Source: Todiramphus chloris collaris
Lineage: Eukaryota > Chordata > Aves > Coraciiformes > Alcedinidae
Direction: 5' to 3'
DNA: 64,000 nucleotides
Assembly (NCBI GenBank): GCA_025345505.1
Contig: JANVCC010000011.1
Coordinates: 4,828,299 to 4,892,298 of the forward strand
Of the stretch, positions 23,201 to 34,560 are shown piece by piece (the stretch's first letter is position 1; each line of letters opens with the position of its first letter). Below the pieces are notes generated by a model. It worked only from the letters and a program-made list of their open reading frames with translations. It ran no database searches and was not told where the DNA came from. Position numbers and translations under genes: made by a program.

Positions 23201-26078
23201 CCTTGGACACTCAGAAGGACTGGTAAAATGAACTCTAACCTAATATTTCACACTTAACAAAAGAGGTAGAAACAATAAATGCCAACCTCAACTGAAACAG
23301 TTAAGGTAGCATTTGAAGACAAAAACCACCTTAAAACATAATAGAATCCAAGAAACTCAAGGCATCCAACCTTGATATATTTATTCATAGTCATAGCCAA
23401 TTTACATTCAGTTCTAAGCTTGATATAATTTGGATTCGAACTAGGACTAGGAACTAAAGCCACAGATGGAAGATTTTATCATTTCTATACATAAATGTAT
23501 TTCCCTTGGCACCTCTGGAACCTTCAATACTTCAGACTCGCCTGAAAGAGGTGATAGGCAGAAATCTGCTAAAATTCTTAAAAATATTCATAATCGTCCT
23601 GTCACTTATGATCAGGTCTTTTCCTGCAAGACATGAGTCTTCCACCAGTGGAGTTATACAAGGTCTGTTTTCTTTTTTTATACTTTTTTAAGTGCCCATG
23701 GAAGCACCAAGTTAGTTGCTGAGGAAATTTGAGCTCAAGTGACATTCATGTATAGGAACATAGCTCCTATACTTCACAGTTGCAAGCTATACCATCATTC
23801 CTGAACAAGGCCACTGGTTACATGGGAATGTATTTTTGACTGAAGCCAAATCCATGTGAGAGGTTTGATACAGATGAGCATCTATGGCTATAACACAACC
23901 TGTGATATTGAAAAATACATGACTGAGAATAATCAAATTTGTTGATAGACTGGTAGCTCTCCTGGACTCCTGACTGATGTTATCAGTGCTATAAAGCTTC
24001 AGTTATATATTTTTATCAGGTTTGTTTACCTAGGAGATCCTAGCTAGTCCTGCTATATGATGAGACAATCATCATTAATGTCCTAATTTTTTCTTAGTGA
24101 TAACACACTGATTTGATATAACTGGGCATGAAACCTTCAGCATCTCAAGAACTTCAGTTAGCACTTCAACTTCTCATTAGCATATGTCTGATCAAAGTAG
24201 CTAGTGCATCACTTAGGTTAGAAACTTTCTTTTCCCTTCTTCTGTAATAATTTTATCCACATCATTGATATATTCATTACAGCTAGCTAATTCCATATAA
24301 AACCTAATGTAATATGGATTCATACTCAGAAAAGGATCCAATATATGATCACCACCTCTATTACTAGATCAAACTCTTTCCAGAAAATTTAGATCACATT
24401 TAAGGTCTCAAATTTTATTTTTTCAATACCTTCCACGATAGAGATCACTGAGACACAGAGGAGCTAAGAGCCTTACAGCAACCAAGTCCACAAAAGTCTA
24501 CAAGTCCAGAGCTTTGCTGGCTCAGCTGAGTTCTCAAAAGAGGAAGATGATACTTTCTGAGGCCTGTATTTAAGCATCCAGAACTTAAGATCATGATAGA
24601 CATTGCAACCATCTGTTTCAGGAACAAGAAACATATCTTCAATCTCATCTATATTTCATATAGATAAATACACAAATGTTTCAAAGAAAAAAAAAGTGTC
24701 ATACCAATTCTCATACTTCTGCCACTGGAGAAGGACTGACAGGAAAACACTGTGACAGAAGGCATATTCACATCTTTGATGGACACTGATTAGAAGACAA
24801 TCCAAAATTGCAAAAGTAGGATGACTATACAAGTTACAATGCTAAGCGATCATCTTTGTACGAGGCCTCCAGAGCTCAGAGGTACAGCTAAGAAGTAAAA
24901 ATTTTGTAATTTCATTAACAGATGCAACTCTGCAGACACAATTAATGAATTTACCAAACAATGAGACTCTGACACGACAGTCCTCAGAATAAATGTCATG
25001 TGTAAAGTCACTGTAAGGGCATCATTTTTTACAGCAAAGGTAGCAATGTCTGGCTGAGATATTCAAGTAAGTACATATATTAGTGAAGTACACATGTTAA
25101 CTGTGTGTCCACTTCAAAAACTTTCATTAGTTATATTTAATTCAGTTAAGCATGTTTAAGAAGTAGGAACTAACTGCTAGATACCAAGGTAAGCAGGGAA
25201 GGAAAAAAATAAGATGTTAGTTTTATTAAGCTTTGTAAACTCTATTAGGAGGGTATAATTGAACTTTAACCTGTATTCTCTATTTTGATTTCTGTAGTTC
25301 TTTCATTAAACTAGTATTCTGGATCCTCAAGTAAGATCTGTCAGTTTATCAATACACATGTAGACACGGTTATAATTAATTTACTTTACTGATTTAAAGT
25401 TTACCAAAAAAAGTAAATTCCTTGGATCCTAGATGATATATGTATGTTTTATTACTCTTGTTTCAATTTTCTTCTGTTCCAAGCAAATTTTACCATAAAC
25501 AAAATTTCCTAAATCTTGATTAAAAAGGTATAACCACCATACAATATTATAAAAGCAGGAAAATATGAGTCTACGCAGCAGCTCTCACTTTAGTTAAAAG
25601 TATTTTTAATGACTTCATCCTTCATGGTTGCCCAAAGCACCCTGTGAAATAAACCTTTAACTCTTACATCGTTTCTGTCTTAAGGGTAATGAGCCATATG
25701 CGAAGACATCTGCAATGCCTGAAAAGAATGATCATTAATTAGAGAGAAGACAGGACACTTTCTGATTACTGATATGGGGGGAAAAAAAAAAAGAAAGCCT
25801 TTCAAAAAGTCACTGGCATTAAGAAAGACCATTTGTCCTTTAGTTTGCAATATGTGAATACTGTAGGTATGATTTTTATTTCTTGTATGTGTTGGGGAGT
25901 AAAATTATTACACTGTGAGAGCAAGACACCAGGGAGGAGACAGAGAGCCAAGAGAATGGAATTCTGTGAAAAAGACTAAGAAAACAGCATATGTTGTTTG
26001 TATAGAAAACTCTTTCTGACTTATCTGGAAATTCTGAAGGAAGACCCAAAAGCAGGGCACAGATTGTAGGCTTAACTC
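20263..26078. other. AT-rich non-coding stretch
   Basis: No gene or transposon recognised across this stretch. Open frames are below about 70 residues. 22370-22450 is rich in TTAAT/ATTAAT sites but no more can be said. Confidence 0.5.
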
Positions 26079-26093
26079 TTTTTTTTTTTTTTT
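26079..26093. repeat. Poly-T tract
   Basis: About 15 consecutive T. No attached retroposon was found. From here to 28677 nothing else was recognised; the 121-residue frame at 26623-26988 carries no motif. Confidence 0.8.
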
Positions 26094-28677
26094 CCTGCTC
26101 TAAATACCCTTACTTTACAAATTACAAGGTCAGACACTCTAATCTTGCAGATTTTTCTGGAACTAGGTGAATCCTTGACATCTACTCCTGACTGAACATC
26201 CATTTTGAGATGCCTTAATTTACACCTTTAGGTGACACTGTCTGGTGTGAGGCATACTATACTGCAGGGACAACATTCTCAATGAAGCACAGGAACCTCT
26301 ACCTGCAGTAGAGTTGGGGTTCTGTATGAATTTGTGATTTCTTTATTTGTAGCAATCTCTGACTTTTTTCTGGCTTGAAGAAAAACAATTCGAAATGTTT
26401 TGCAAGTAAAAGAGCAGAATGCATGCAGAGGATAGAGAAAATAATTTACAGGGAGAAGTGGAAAGAATGATTCATGCCACACCAAGATAAGAGGAATGAA
26501 TCATCACCTAGCTGATCTCTCCCCATTGATCATAAAGGGAAATGAGACAGCTAGTTCAGAACAGATGCCTGACTTCTAGATTCCTGAAGTCAGATGACCA
26601 TAAGCCTTGTCAATCTTGAAAGATGAGTGGCTTAAGGCCCCAAGTTCTATGTGTTCTTGGACGTAGCTGCAGGCCAGAAGTCTGTTTTATGCACAAATTT
26701 AGTGCTGGTTGGACTACATCTTTTTGGTTTTTATCAAAAAGACCTTCTTGGCAGTTATATCCTCAGAGGAGGGGTATATTTGCCAGGAAACTTTCACTTT
26801 TTATAGACTTACCAGTACAGTCTTCCATCCTTCATAACAGCTACTTACATAAATACCATCGACTTTTACAGGATTTCTGCTCTACTGCTCTGTCTGTGTG
26901 GATCCATGGTTTATATTTCCTAGCTGATATGCAAACAAACAAATTAAGGATATGCATACAGCATTTACATATTTGGTGTACTAATTGATCAGTAAATAGC
27001 ATACTCCTTCCTAATGTGAGAAATCTCAGTATACAAGGTACAGCCTACCTAATGCATGCAAAACACAATTGGTACCCAGGTACTGGAGTAAAAAGGCACA
27101 AATTGAACGTAAATCATCTTGGATTAGCATGATTTTCAGTCTGAATTAATAAACTCTGCTGTTCTGTTATGCCACATTTAGATGAAAGCTACTTGATGTC
27201 CCATCACTTTGTAACATGGTGCACAAGTGCTCTAGTCATTCACTTCCAGCTAGATAGGAAACTGAAGCATATCTTTTCTCAGCTGAAACAAATCCTCAAG
27301 ACTGTCATTCTTCCGATTTTGTTGCCATTACACTATTATGTACAGTTTCTTGCAGTTTCCTTTCCCTGACACAATAAATTATAACCCAGTGATTTCCATG
27401 TGCTATTGAAGATTTCACAGGGAAGGAATGACTAGAAATTTTAGAAAACTTCCTTCATATTTTATATAAAAGGAGCATTTGTTGATGCGGAGATTTTCAG
27501 GAAATAAAATGTGTCCTTAGTTCCCAAGTTTTAGATACCTATTTAAACAGAAGCTGTGGGCTTTGTGAATAAGCACTCTCTGATTTTTTCTGAGTCTGAT
27601 CCACTGAGAAATTTGTCCCCATGAACTTAGCCTGTTCCTCAGGTAAGCCTACACATGGAAGCATGACAATCACTAAATGAGGATTTAGATGCATTGTGGG
27701 AATCTCTGGAATGTAACCCCATGACATATGGAGACAGCACGTGAAATAATTCTACAAGAACCGAGCCAGCATTGTGATTAATGTATATGCATGACTTGTG
27801 GAAGTCATAAAGAATATTTGAAACAAAAAGAAATAATGAGTACCAACAGAAACCTCCAAGAGGTTCAGTCTCCTCCTTACGCTGCTGTTAACTCCAATTA
27901 ACTAGATAGTTTCTACTAGATTCTTCATAAATAGAGTGGTCTGCTGAATAATCTCTACCTTTTTCCCAACAGAGCAGGAAAATACTCAAGAGATTGTCAG
28001 TTGTAATATGTTCACTGTTTAGGACAACGGATATGCTGACTGTTTTTTTCTTGAAAGTAACACAGTAGCACCATGCATAAAATAGCAGCTCCTTAAAGGA
28101 GTTCCTCATGGAGTAAGGGGGCCGCAAGTCTGTACTACTATTTCGTAAGTCACCAGTCATTCAAAGCAGTGAATAAACTCATTATAGCATATTAAAAAAA
28201 AAATTATCACATTTTTAAAAAATGTTAACATTTATACTCTAGGAAAGAAAATTAATATGATCATACTACTCAATATTGACTTCTTAGTGACTAACATGGA
28301 GGAAATCACAGCTATCAGACAAGGAGACAGACCTCAGGTGACACTTGGAATTAAGAAAAACATACAGAAAATAAATGCCTCTCTTGAACCTTTGGGAGAA
28401 GATTGCTTTAAATGTGGGGTTTTGCTCTAAACAACAGCTTGGCAATTTCTGATTTTTAGAAGGAAAATCTGTTCCCTTTTACTTGAAACACTTATGGATC
28501 ATAGCCCAGCCCTCAGTGACAGATGTTGATAGCACAAAAACTACAGCTGACAGAAATTCTTATCATAAGAAAAATATTACTAAGATACTCACCCTGCCAA
28601 CACTTATTTATATCCTTAATGTGTAACATACAAACATTTCGATGTTTGTAGCATCAGGGCCCAATTTTAAGTGGATA

Positions 28678-28706
28678 TTTTTTTTCTTTTTTTTTTTTTT
28701 TTCTTT
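28678..28706. repeat. T-rich tract
   Basis: A near-pure T run broken by single C residues. From here to about 30120 no gene was recognised. The 72- and 89-residue minus-strand frames at 29562-29780 and 29835-30104 have no family motif. Confidence 0.8.
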
Positions 28707-30124
28707 CAATAGCACAGCCTGTTTGGCATTTCCCTGCATTTGTTACTAGGTACAGCAGAAGCTGAGTTATTAGTTGCAGAGACAAAAGATAAGCAGTCAG
28801 TGATTTTCAGACTTGAGGTTGCAAGCCTGGAAACATCAATAGGAGCAGGACTGTAATCCTGAAAACAGTCCAAAGCAAAAAAACAACATGGGAGGTTACT
28901 AAAATAAGCTTTAAACTCTGCTTCAAAAGGGATGTGATGAAGCTCTCTAGGTATTTATACCTTCCAAACACCTTTGTAAAGGAAGTTAATGTACTTATCA
29001 TTTTTCATCTGGGGAAAGAGGCTCCTGAAGGAAAACATCCCTGACTGATCACACTGCATTTCAAATAGAGCTGTTCCTGATAAGCACAATGGGAGAACAG
29101 GGTTATATCTCAATGAGGAGATATACCTCACCTACCCAAGCAAGTAGGTCTCTTCAGTCCACTTTCAGCTCAGTGAAGGGAAACAAGAAGTCACAAGGCA
29201 CAATAAACCTGATCCCTTTTAGGTGTCTGCTGCAGAACCTGGAGAGCCAGAGGGTGTCCCTCCCTCAGGCCTGTATGGGGAGCTGAGGGTCAATGTTGCA
29301 GGCTTAAGCTCAGTGACCTAAGGTGAAGTGAGACACATCCCAACCCAAATCACTTGGTTCAAGAAACATACATACTTTGGTGTCCTAAAAGGATTTGGAA
29401 GGCAGGACTTCTTTGACGAAATTTTGCCTAGTCATTGAGACAAGATGACGATGACCCAGTTTTGGCACCTTTAACAGCAAAATTTGTACCTTGGCACTCT
29501 TACTGCTGGAGATTTTGTTCACAGACAGATATTCATGTATGTTTAGTAACATCTTGCTGAGTTATAACACTTCATCCTGACACAAGCATCTGCTTCTCCT
29601 GCTCTTCAACTTCTCCACAGAAGCAGCCATCTTCCTCCTCCTCTTCCTCACACATAAGCTATCTCTTCCACAGCTTTGTCTCACAGCCACCCTTCCTTCT
29701 CCTTTAACATGATCCACCATACTCAGCTTTTTCTGTACATCTAAGAGACCACTTACTGGTGGAAATTTTAAGAAGTCCATTTCAATATACTTTGTTTATT
29801 TAAAAAAATGTTGAAAAAGTAAATCTCTTCAGTTTTAAATGGACACCTGCCCTCCTGACACTGGGCTGTCAGAGACAGGCAAATATGAGCCTAACAGCCT
29901 GTCTGTGCACTGTTGGTAAGTCTTCACAATTCTTATCTTGTGGATGCCCTTGTGTTTTGGCAGATCTTTGATAGAAACGTTTTTAAAGATCTCTGGGAGG
30001 TGTGTGGGGAAACTCCACTTACCTTTTCCTAAAATACAGGAGTTTTCTTTTTCATCCCTTTCTACCATAAGGATGATAATGTTGCCTAAATGTATGTGCT
30101 TCACATGATATTTTTCTTCTTTAT

Positions 30125-30310
30125 CTTCTCAGCTGGAGCAATGTGGTCCAATTTCCTCCGCATCCCCAGCAACTGAACCATAAATTGGCAAGCTCACCAA
30201 ATGAGGGAACATAAGTGTAATTGCACTTAATTGACAGGCCATCACACACTGCAAACTACAAGTTCAAGGGCGGAAACATTAATGACAGCAGTGTGTATAT
30301 ATAGCGACAG
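30125..30310. promoter_or_regulatory. Possible conserved non-coding element
   Basis: The stretch has balanced composition, no repeat signature, and homeodomain-type motifs such as GTAATTGCACTTAATTGACAG and TTAATGACAG, with CATCACACACTGCAAAC between them. This looks like a vertebrate regulatory element, but without alignment to other species it is only a candidate. Confidence 0.25.
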
Positions 30311-31339
30311 TCATTTTTGATCAGGAATAGGATGAAGAGATGTTTTAATTGCCATACTTACTGTTTTACACGCTGTGCTACATTTAACTTATTTGAAAGA
30401 TAGTGTGCAGGTTGCACAGCATTAGTACATTAATAAATTGCTGCTGCATGTGGTTCCACCTGAAGAGAGAATATGATCCTCAGCTCAGGCTGCACTTTAA
30501 AAATACTCATCATTTACTTAGCCAGGGAAAAAATGCTTCCCTTATTAACTTTTCTTATGCTTCAACAAAAGTTACACAATTATTTTTTTTTCAAGGTGAG
30601 TCACCTCAAATCCTGTTAATGTTTTCGTGTTTTCTATTAATTGCAGAGAAACCAGAGCAGGCAGCAGTTTGAATAACCTTCAGAACACAGTAATGTCTAT
30701 CTAGACCATGTCTTTCTCATGGCTCAGAGATCACACGTTCTGTTGGTTCACCTCTAATGGGTGGCTGTCACTGACTGTACCTTTAATGTTCTTGTCCTAA
30801 TGGAAAGCAATTAAGGGCAATATTTTTTAAGAGGACTAGCCAAAGGGATGGATTATAACGTAAAAGAGGACTGATTTTCAGCCAGTGCTTGCAAAGTGCT
30901 TAAAATTGTCAGGGAAAAAAATTATAAACCCCAGAAGTGATCAATGTGATTTGAGAAATCCTGCCCACAAAAAGTAATTGCAGAATTTGATGGGCTTTGA
31001 TATAACAAAGATGTGTATAGCCACTGTTCAGTATAGGTACATTTCAAACATATAGCTAAGCTCTATGTTCATCTACTGATCCTAAGTTCCTTATTACCGT
31101 GAGACAAAATGCACAGTCTGTGCTCACAGAAGCCCACAATATTGTTAATACTCAGGTGCTGAAGAGTGTCCACAGAGTTATGTGTTTATTCACTATGCCA
31201 TTTTCTGAAGGGATAAAATCTTTGGTCTTTACTCCGTATATAGCTTGTTCCATTTGCACACACCACCTAATCTGAGGAGTCATTTAGTACAGGAAAATTT
31301 GAGTCATAACTTCATATTTTACTCTCTTTCCTTTATGCT
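30311..31339. other. AT-rich non-coding stretch
   Basis: No gene or repeat recognised. The open frame at 30403-30672 (89 residues) has no recognisable domain. Confidence 0.45.
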
Positions 31340-31430
31340 AGCTGATATCAAATGTGCCTTTATACAAATTAACAATGGCCAATTAGCAGGAGCTTCAGAT
31401 TAGCCTTTATGTATTTCATTGTATAGCAAA
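31340..31430. promoter_or_regulatory. Possible conserved non-coding element
   Basis: Contains AAATTAACAATGGCCAATTAGCAG, combining a SOX-like ACAATGG, a CCAAT-like site and a TAATT-type site within 20 bp. This is inferred from motif density only. Confidence 0.2.
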
Positions 31431-32334
31431 GAAATTCAGTGACTGATCTTTTATCTAAGTTACAAACCTAAAATAGCTAACTGGTATAATACAAGCACAG
31501 ACCTATCCTCATAGGACCAACACATTCAGAATATTATTGCAATTAATGTTTAAAAGGGTGGAAGTTAAAGCAAACAATGTACATAGCAGTGGGCTTGCTC
31601 TGCAGGAGTCTAATGGATACATTATGAATTCAAAACAATTGACATACACAAATGTAGAAAAAATATAGATGCCGTTACAAGATTTTCTCTTGTTTCCTTG
31701 ATTTTCTACACATTAGCTTGGAAATGTATATTATTTAAGGTCTAAATTTGCTTAACTCTTTCAACACTGGAAAAGACAGGATACCTACCAAAGCAGACTA
31801 AAATCAGAATACTGCACAGAAAGGTCTTCATTGTGTATAAATTTACTCTTAAATTTATACTTGCAGGTTACTTACATCTATACTCTATTGTGCTTTGTTT
31901 TCTTACCACTTTCTGTTCATGATTGAAAGACTCATACATGAAACGGAATATGCATTTTCTTGGCAATGGCAGCACTTGTAGCTGCTTTTCAGGACTGGTA
32001 CAAGAAAACGAGTCAAATCACTTTGTTTTTCCACTCACCCACTGTGCTTCTCAGAGTTTACAGAACAGGTCTTTGGACTCTTGAAAAACACATTAGTTTT
32101 GCTACTGATTTCCTGATCTTAACTCAGTTATACAGTAAAGAAAGAAGACACAGTGTTATAGAAACATTCATCTCCATAAGTCACGTTATGGAAAGCTCTG
32201 TCACATTTTATCTTTGTGGACAGTTTCATGAAGGTGGATGACAGAGGTTTGACACATTTTTAAGCAGACATGACTGACAATACAGTGGGAAACACAAAAC
32301 AAGAAAAGTCAATCAATCAAAAGAAACAAAAAGA
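31431..32334. other. AT-rich non-coding stretch
   Basis: No recognised feature. The 93-residue frame at 31960-32241 lacks any motif I know and has no supporting context. Confidence 0.45.
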
Positions 32335-32602
32335 TATCACATAGAGAAAGGTCAAGAGCAATTGGAAGGATCGAAGGTCTGGAATAGCCTGTGAGGAAAG
32401 ACAGTAAGTATTAGGGCTGTGATGAGAAGGCAGAAAACAACAGCTTTAAAGTATCAGAGAGATCCAGGCCAGATATGCAAAAGGATTGTGAAGTTCATGG
32501 AGCATAGGAAAGACTGGTCTGGGGAGACTGCAAAACCCCCATCACTGAAGGTCTCAAAAACACAGAAAACAAAAATCTGTCAAGAACAAATATATTGCTG
32601 AC
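32335..32602 (+). mobile_element. Ancient CR1/L3-like LINE relic
   Basis: The order of remnants fits the 3' end of an old CR1/L3-type ORF2: GGTCTGGAATAGCCTGTGAGGAAAGAC (the GLEN...YEER-like region), ACAGCTTTAAAGTATCAGAG (the region encoding VFKYV-like residues), then CCCCCATCACTGAAGGTCTCAAAAAC and AAACAAAAATCTGTCA (the PSLEVFKN and DKHLS-like 3' end). Segments between them are shortened by deletions. No frame survives. Family assignment is from memory of the consensus and needs a library search. Confidence 0.55.
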
Positions 32603-34060
32603 ACTGCTTTCAAGGTCTTACGGGCTTTTTCCAGGCTTTCTTATAAGATATTTATACATTACTTCATTTCTTAATGCAAACACACACATACTCTTCCAAA
32701 CAGCACAGAAAATAATAGCAAGGTAGTTGTACAAAAAGAGCAAACATAGCTTAAGAATATTAAAAAATAATAATTTCATAATAATTACTAAGTAGATGGA
32801 GATACTAAAAATGTAATCATGAATCTTAATAATCTTAATAAATTAAATTAGCTTTAGAAATTAATAAATCTATGGAGCAACTATCTGTTCTGGTGAAAAT
32901 ACCTTTAAAAAAAAAACCAAACAAAATACAGAGAATTAAAAATACTAACTTGGAGAACACTGAGTTGTGAAAAATGTATAGTAATAAATCAAATGTGTCT
33001 GGTGCTGAAATCCACTACTGCAGATTGGTCCTTGCCTATCTTCTTACTTTACCTCTGGGTTGGAAATTGTCTTTGATGACCATGATTTTTCCAAACAATG
33101 CCCTAACCATGAGTAAGTGCAGGCCAAAAATGTGCTGAGGACTATCTTAGTGTTTAATAGTGGAAGCACTCAAGTTCCAGTGCCACTCAAGTGCCAGTGC
33201 CCATGAAAGTTTTCTGTCAATGTTTAATTTACAAGTATAAAAATAACAAATGGTAGCAGTGCCATAGCAGAGCTATACCCAAGCTGCTCTGGGTTTACAG
33301 TACTACACAGTAATAAATACCTGTGGCTGCTTGGGTCATAGTGGTAAGGTTACAGTCCCTGAAGAGCAATGCAGCACAAGGGGAAATGCAGTTTGGATGC
33401 TGCCTTTGCAACCTGAGATTAAAAGGAATTACATGAATGCTGCTTCCTAACTACAAAAGGGAGGGAAGGGGTTATATGCAGTTTCTGAATGAATCCAAGA
33501 CTTCATATCTTAAGGACAAAAAAACACAAGAACAAAAATAGCATGGAGACTCTTATCATTGGTGCTCCCAGACTGCTCCCAGTATTTCTTGTTGGCTAGA
33601 CCTAACCCATATAAGAAAATTAGACTATAGAAAGTATTAAATACATGAATGTGACTGACCTTCAGTTTGTATGGATTTGGGTTAATATGGTTTGGGTCTA
33701 GTCTGCTACAGTATAGCAAATATTACCAAGCACCAGCCATCTGTCTAGAAACCAGAAGCACTGTTTAGTGTCTAATCCCACAACCCAGGAATTGTATTTA
33801 ACAATTACAGTCTTCAATTTTACTGATGAGTGAGTGTATTAGATTGAAAGATGAGGCTGTCATCTCCTCTTATGATTGACAAGCACCTTGAGAACACAGC
33901 ACCTATAGTAAGAGTTTCCTTTTTTCAAAATTAGGGTAGAGAAGCTAGCAGAGTTAAAAGCAAAGAAGCATGACCTCTTAGACTTCAGATCCCCAGCCCT
34001 GCCTTTCAAGATAGATACTCTTGGGCTTCCCTCTTCAGCACCATTAGTCTCACTGTCTCC
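32603..34060. other. AT-rich non-coding stretch
   Basis: It contains AATCTTAAT short repeats near 32820-32840 and a 17-bp tandem pair at 33167-33200. No gene recognised. Confidence 0.45.
33167..33200. repeat. 17-bp tandem duplication
   Basis: CACTCAAGTTCCAGTGC is followed directly by CACTCAAGTGCCAGTGC, with one mismatch. It looks like a small local slippage or duplication event. Confidence 0.8.
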
Positions 34061-34135
34061 TGAAGCAGTGGAAAGCATCCTGCTTTACATTCAAGCAGAC
34101 AGTAGTTCAAATCCTGCTATCATGCACTTCATGAA
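34061..34135 (+). mobile_element. MIR-like SINE relic (5' part)
   Basis: GAAGCAGTGGAAAGCATCCTG, then AGTAGTTCAAATCCTGCTATCATGCAC, matches the tRNA-derived head of MIR-type SINEs. GTTCAAATC fits the pol III B-box consensus GWTCRANNC. The internal promoter is a relic. The SINE core downstream is not clear, so the copy is truncated. Confidence 0.5.
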
Positions 34136-34424
34136 TATTTTCTTCCAATACCTTGCAGGACCACTAAACTCAGAAAGAAAATTACAAGGGGAAAAATTTG
34201 AAATTAAATGAAGCCATGCTGCAGTATCTAATGAGAACACAGCCTTTATCCTGATAAAAGTTCTTTGTGTTACTCTTTTATTAAGAGGGATTATGCCTAT
34301 TTCTCTGTACACATGGCAGATCAGAAGGGGCTTTTATAATGCCAAGCCTTAGAGTATCTTCTGAATGTACCTGGCATTTCTCTGATTTGCACTACCTACT
34401 GTTTCTCTTCATCTCAATCAAAGA
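34136..34424. other. Non-coding spacer
   Basis: No feature recognised. Confidence 0.4.
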
Positions 34425-34560
34425 GAATATCTCTGAACAAAGATTAATGAAAATCGTTATTAGGGTGATTATTTGCAGAGATTAATTTTCCTGTTAGTGT
34501 TTGAGGCATTCATAATGGTATGTTTATGGGTGAGAGCCATTTTCATTAAAGCTCACACAC
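34425..34560. promoter_or_regulatory. Possible conserved non-coding element
   Basis: Contains AAAGATTAATGAAAATCG, GTGATTATTTGC, AGATTAATTTTCC and TTCATAATGGTATG, all TAAT-core sites, with no repeat signature. Candidate only. Confidence 0.2.

Noticed and set aside
29562-29780. 72-residue minus-strand frame with a basic stretch (RKRRRK)
   Set aside because: The basic run is the translation of a CTTCCTCCTCCTCTTCC pyrimidine stretch; no conserved domain.
31960-32241. 93-residue plus-strand frame starting with MAMAALVAAF
   Set aside because: No recognisable family, and the neighbouring sequence is a LINE relic and AT-rich DNA. Not supportable as a gene.
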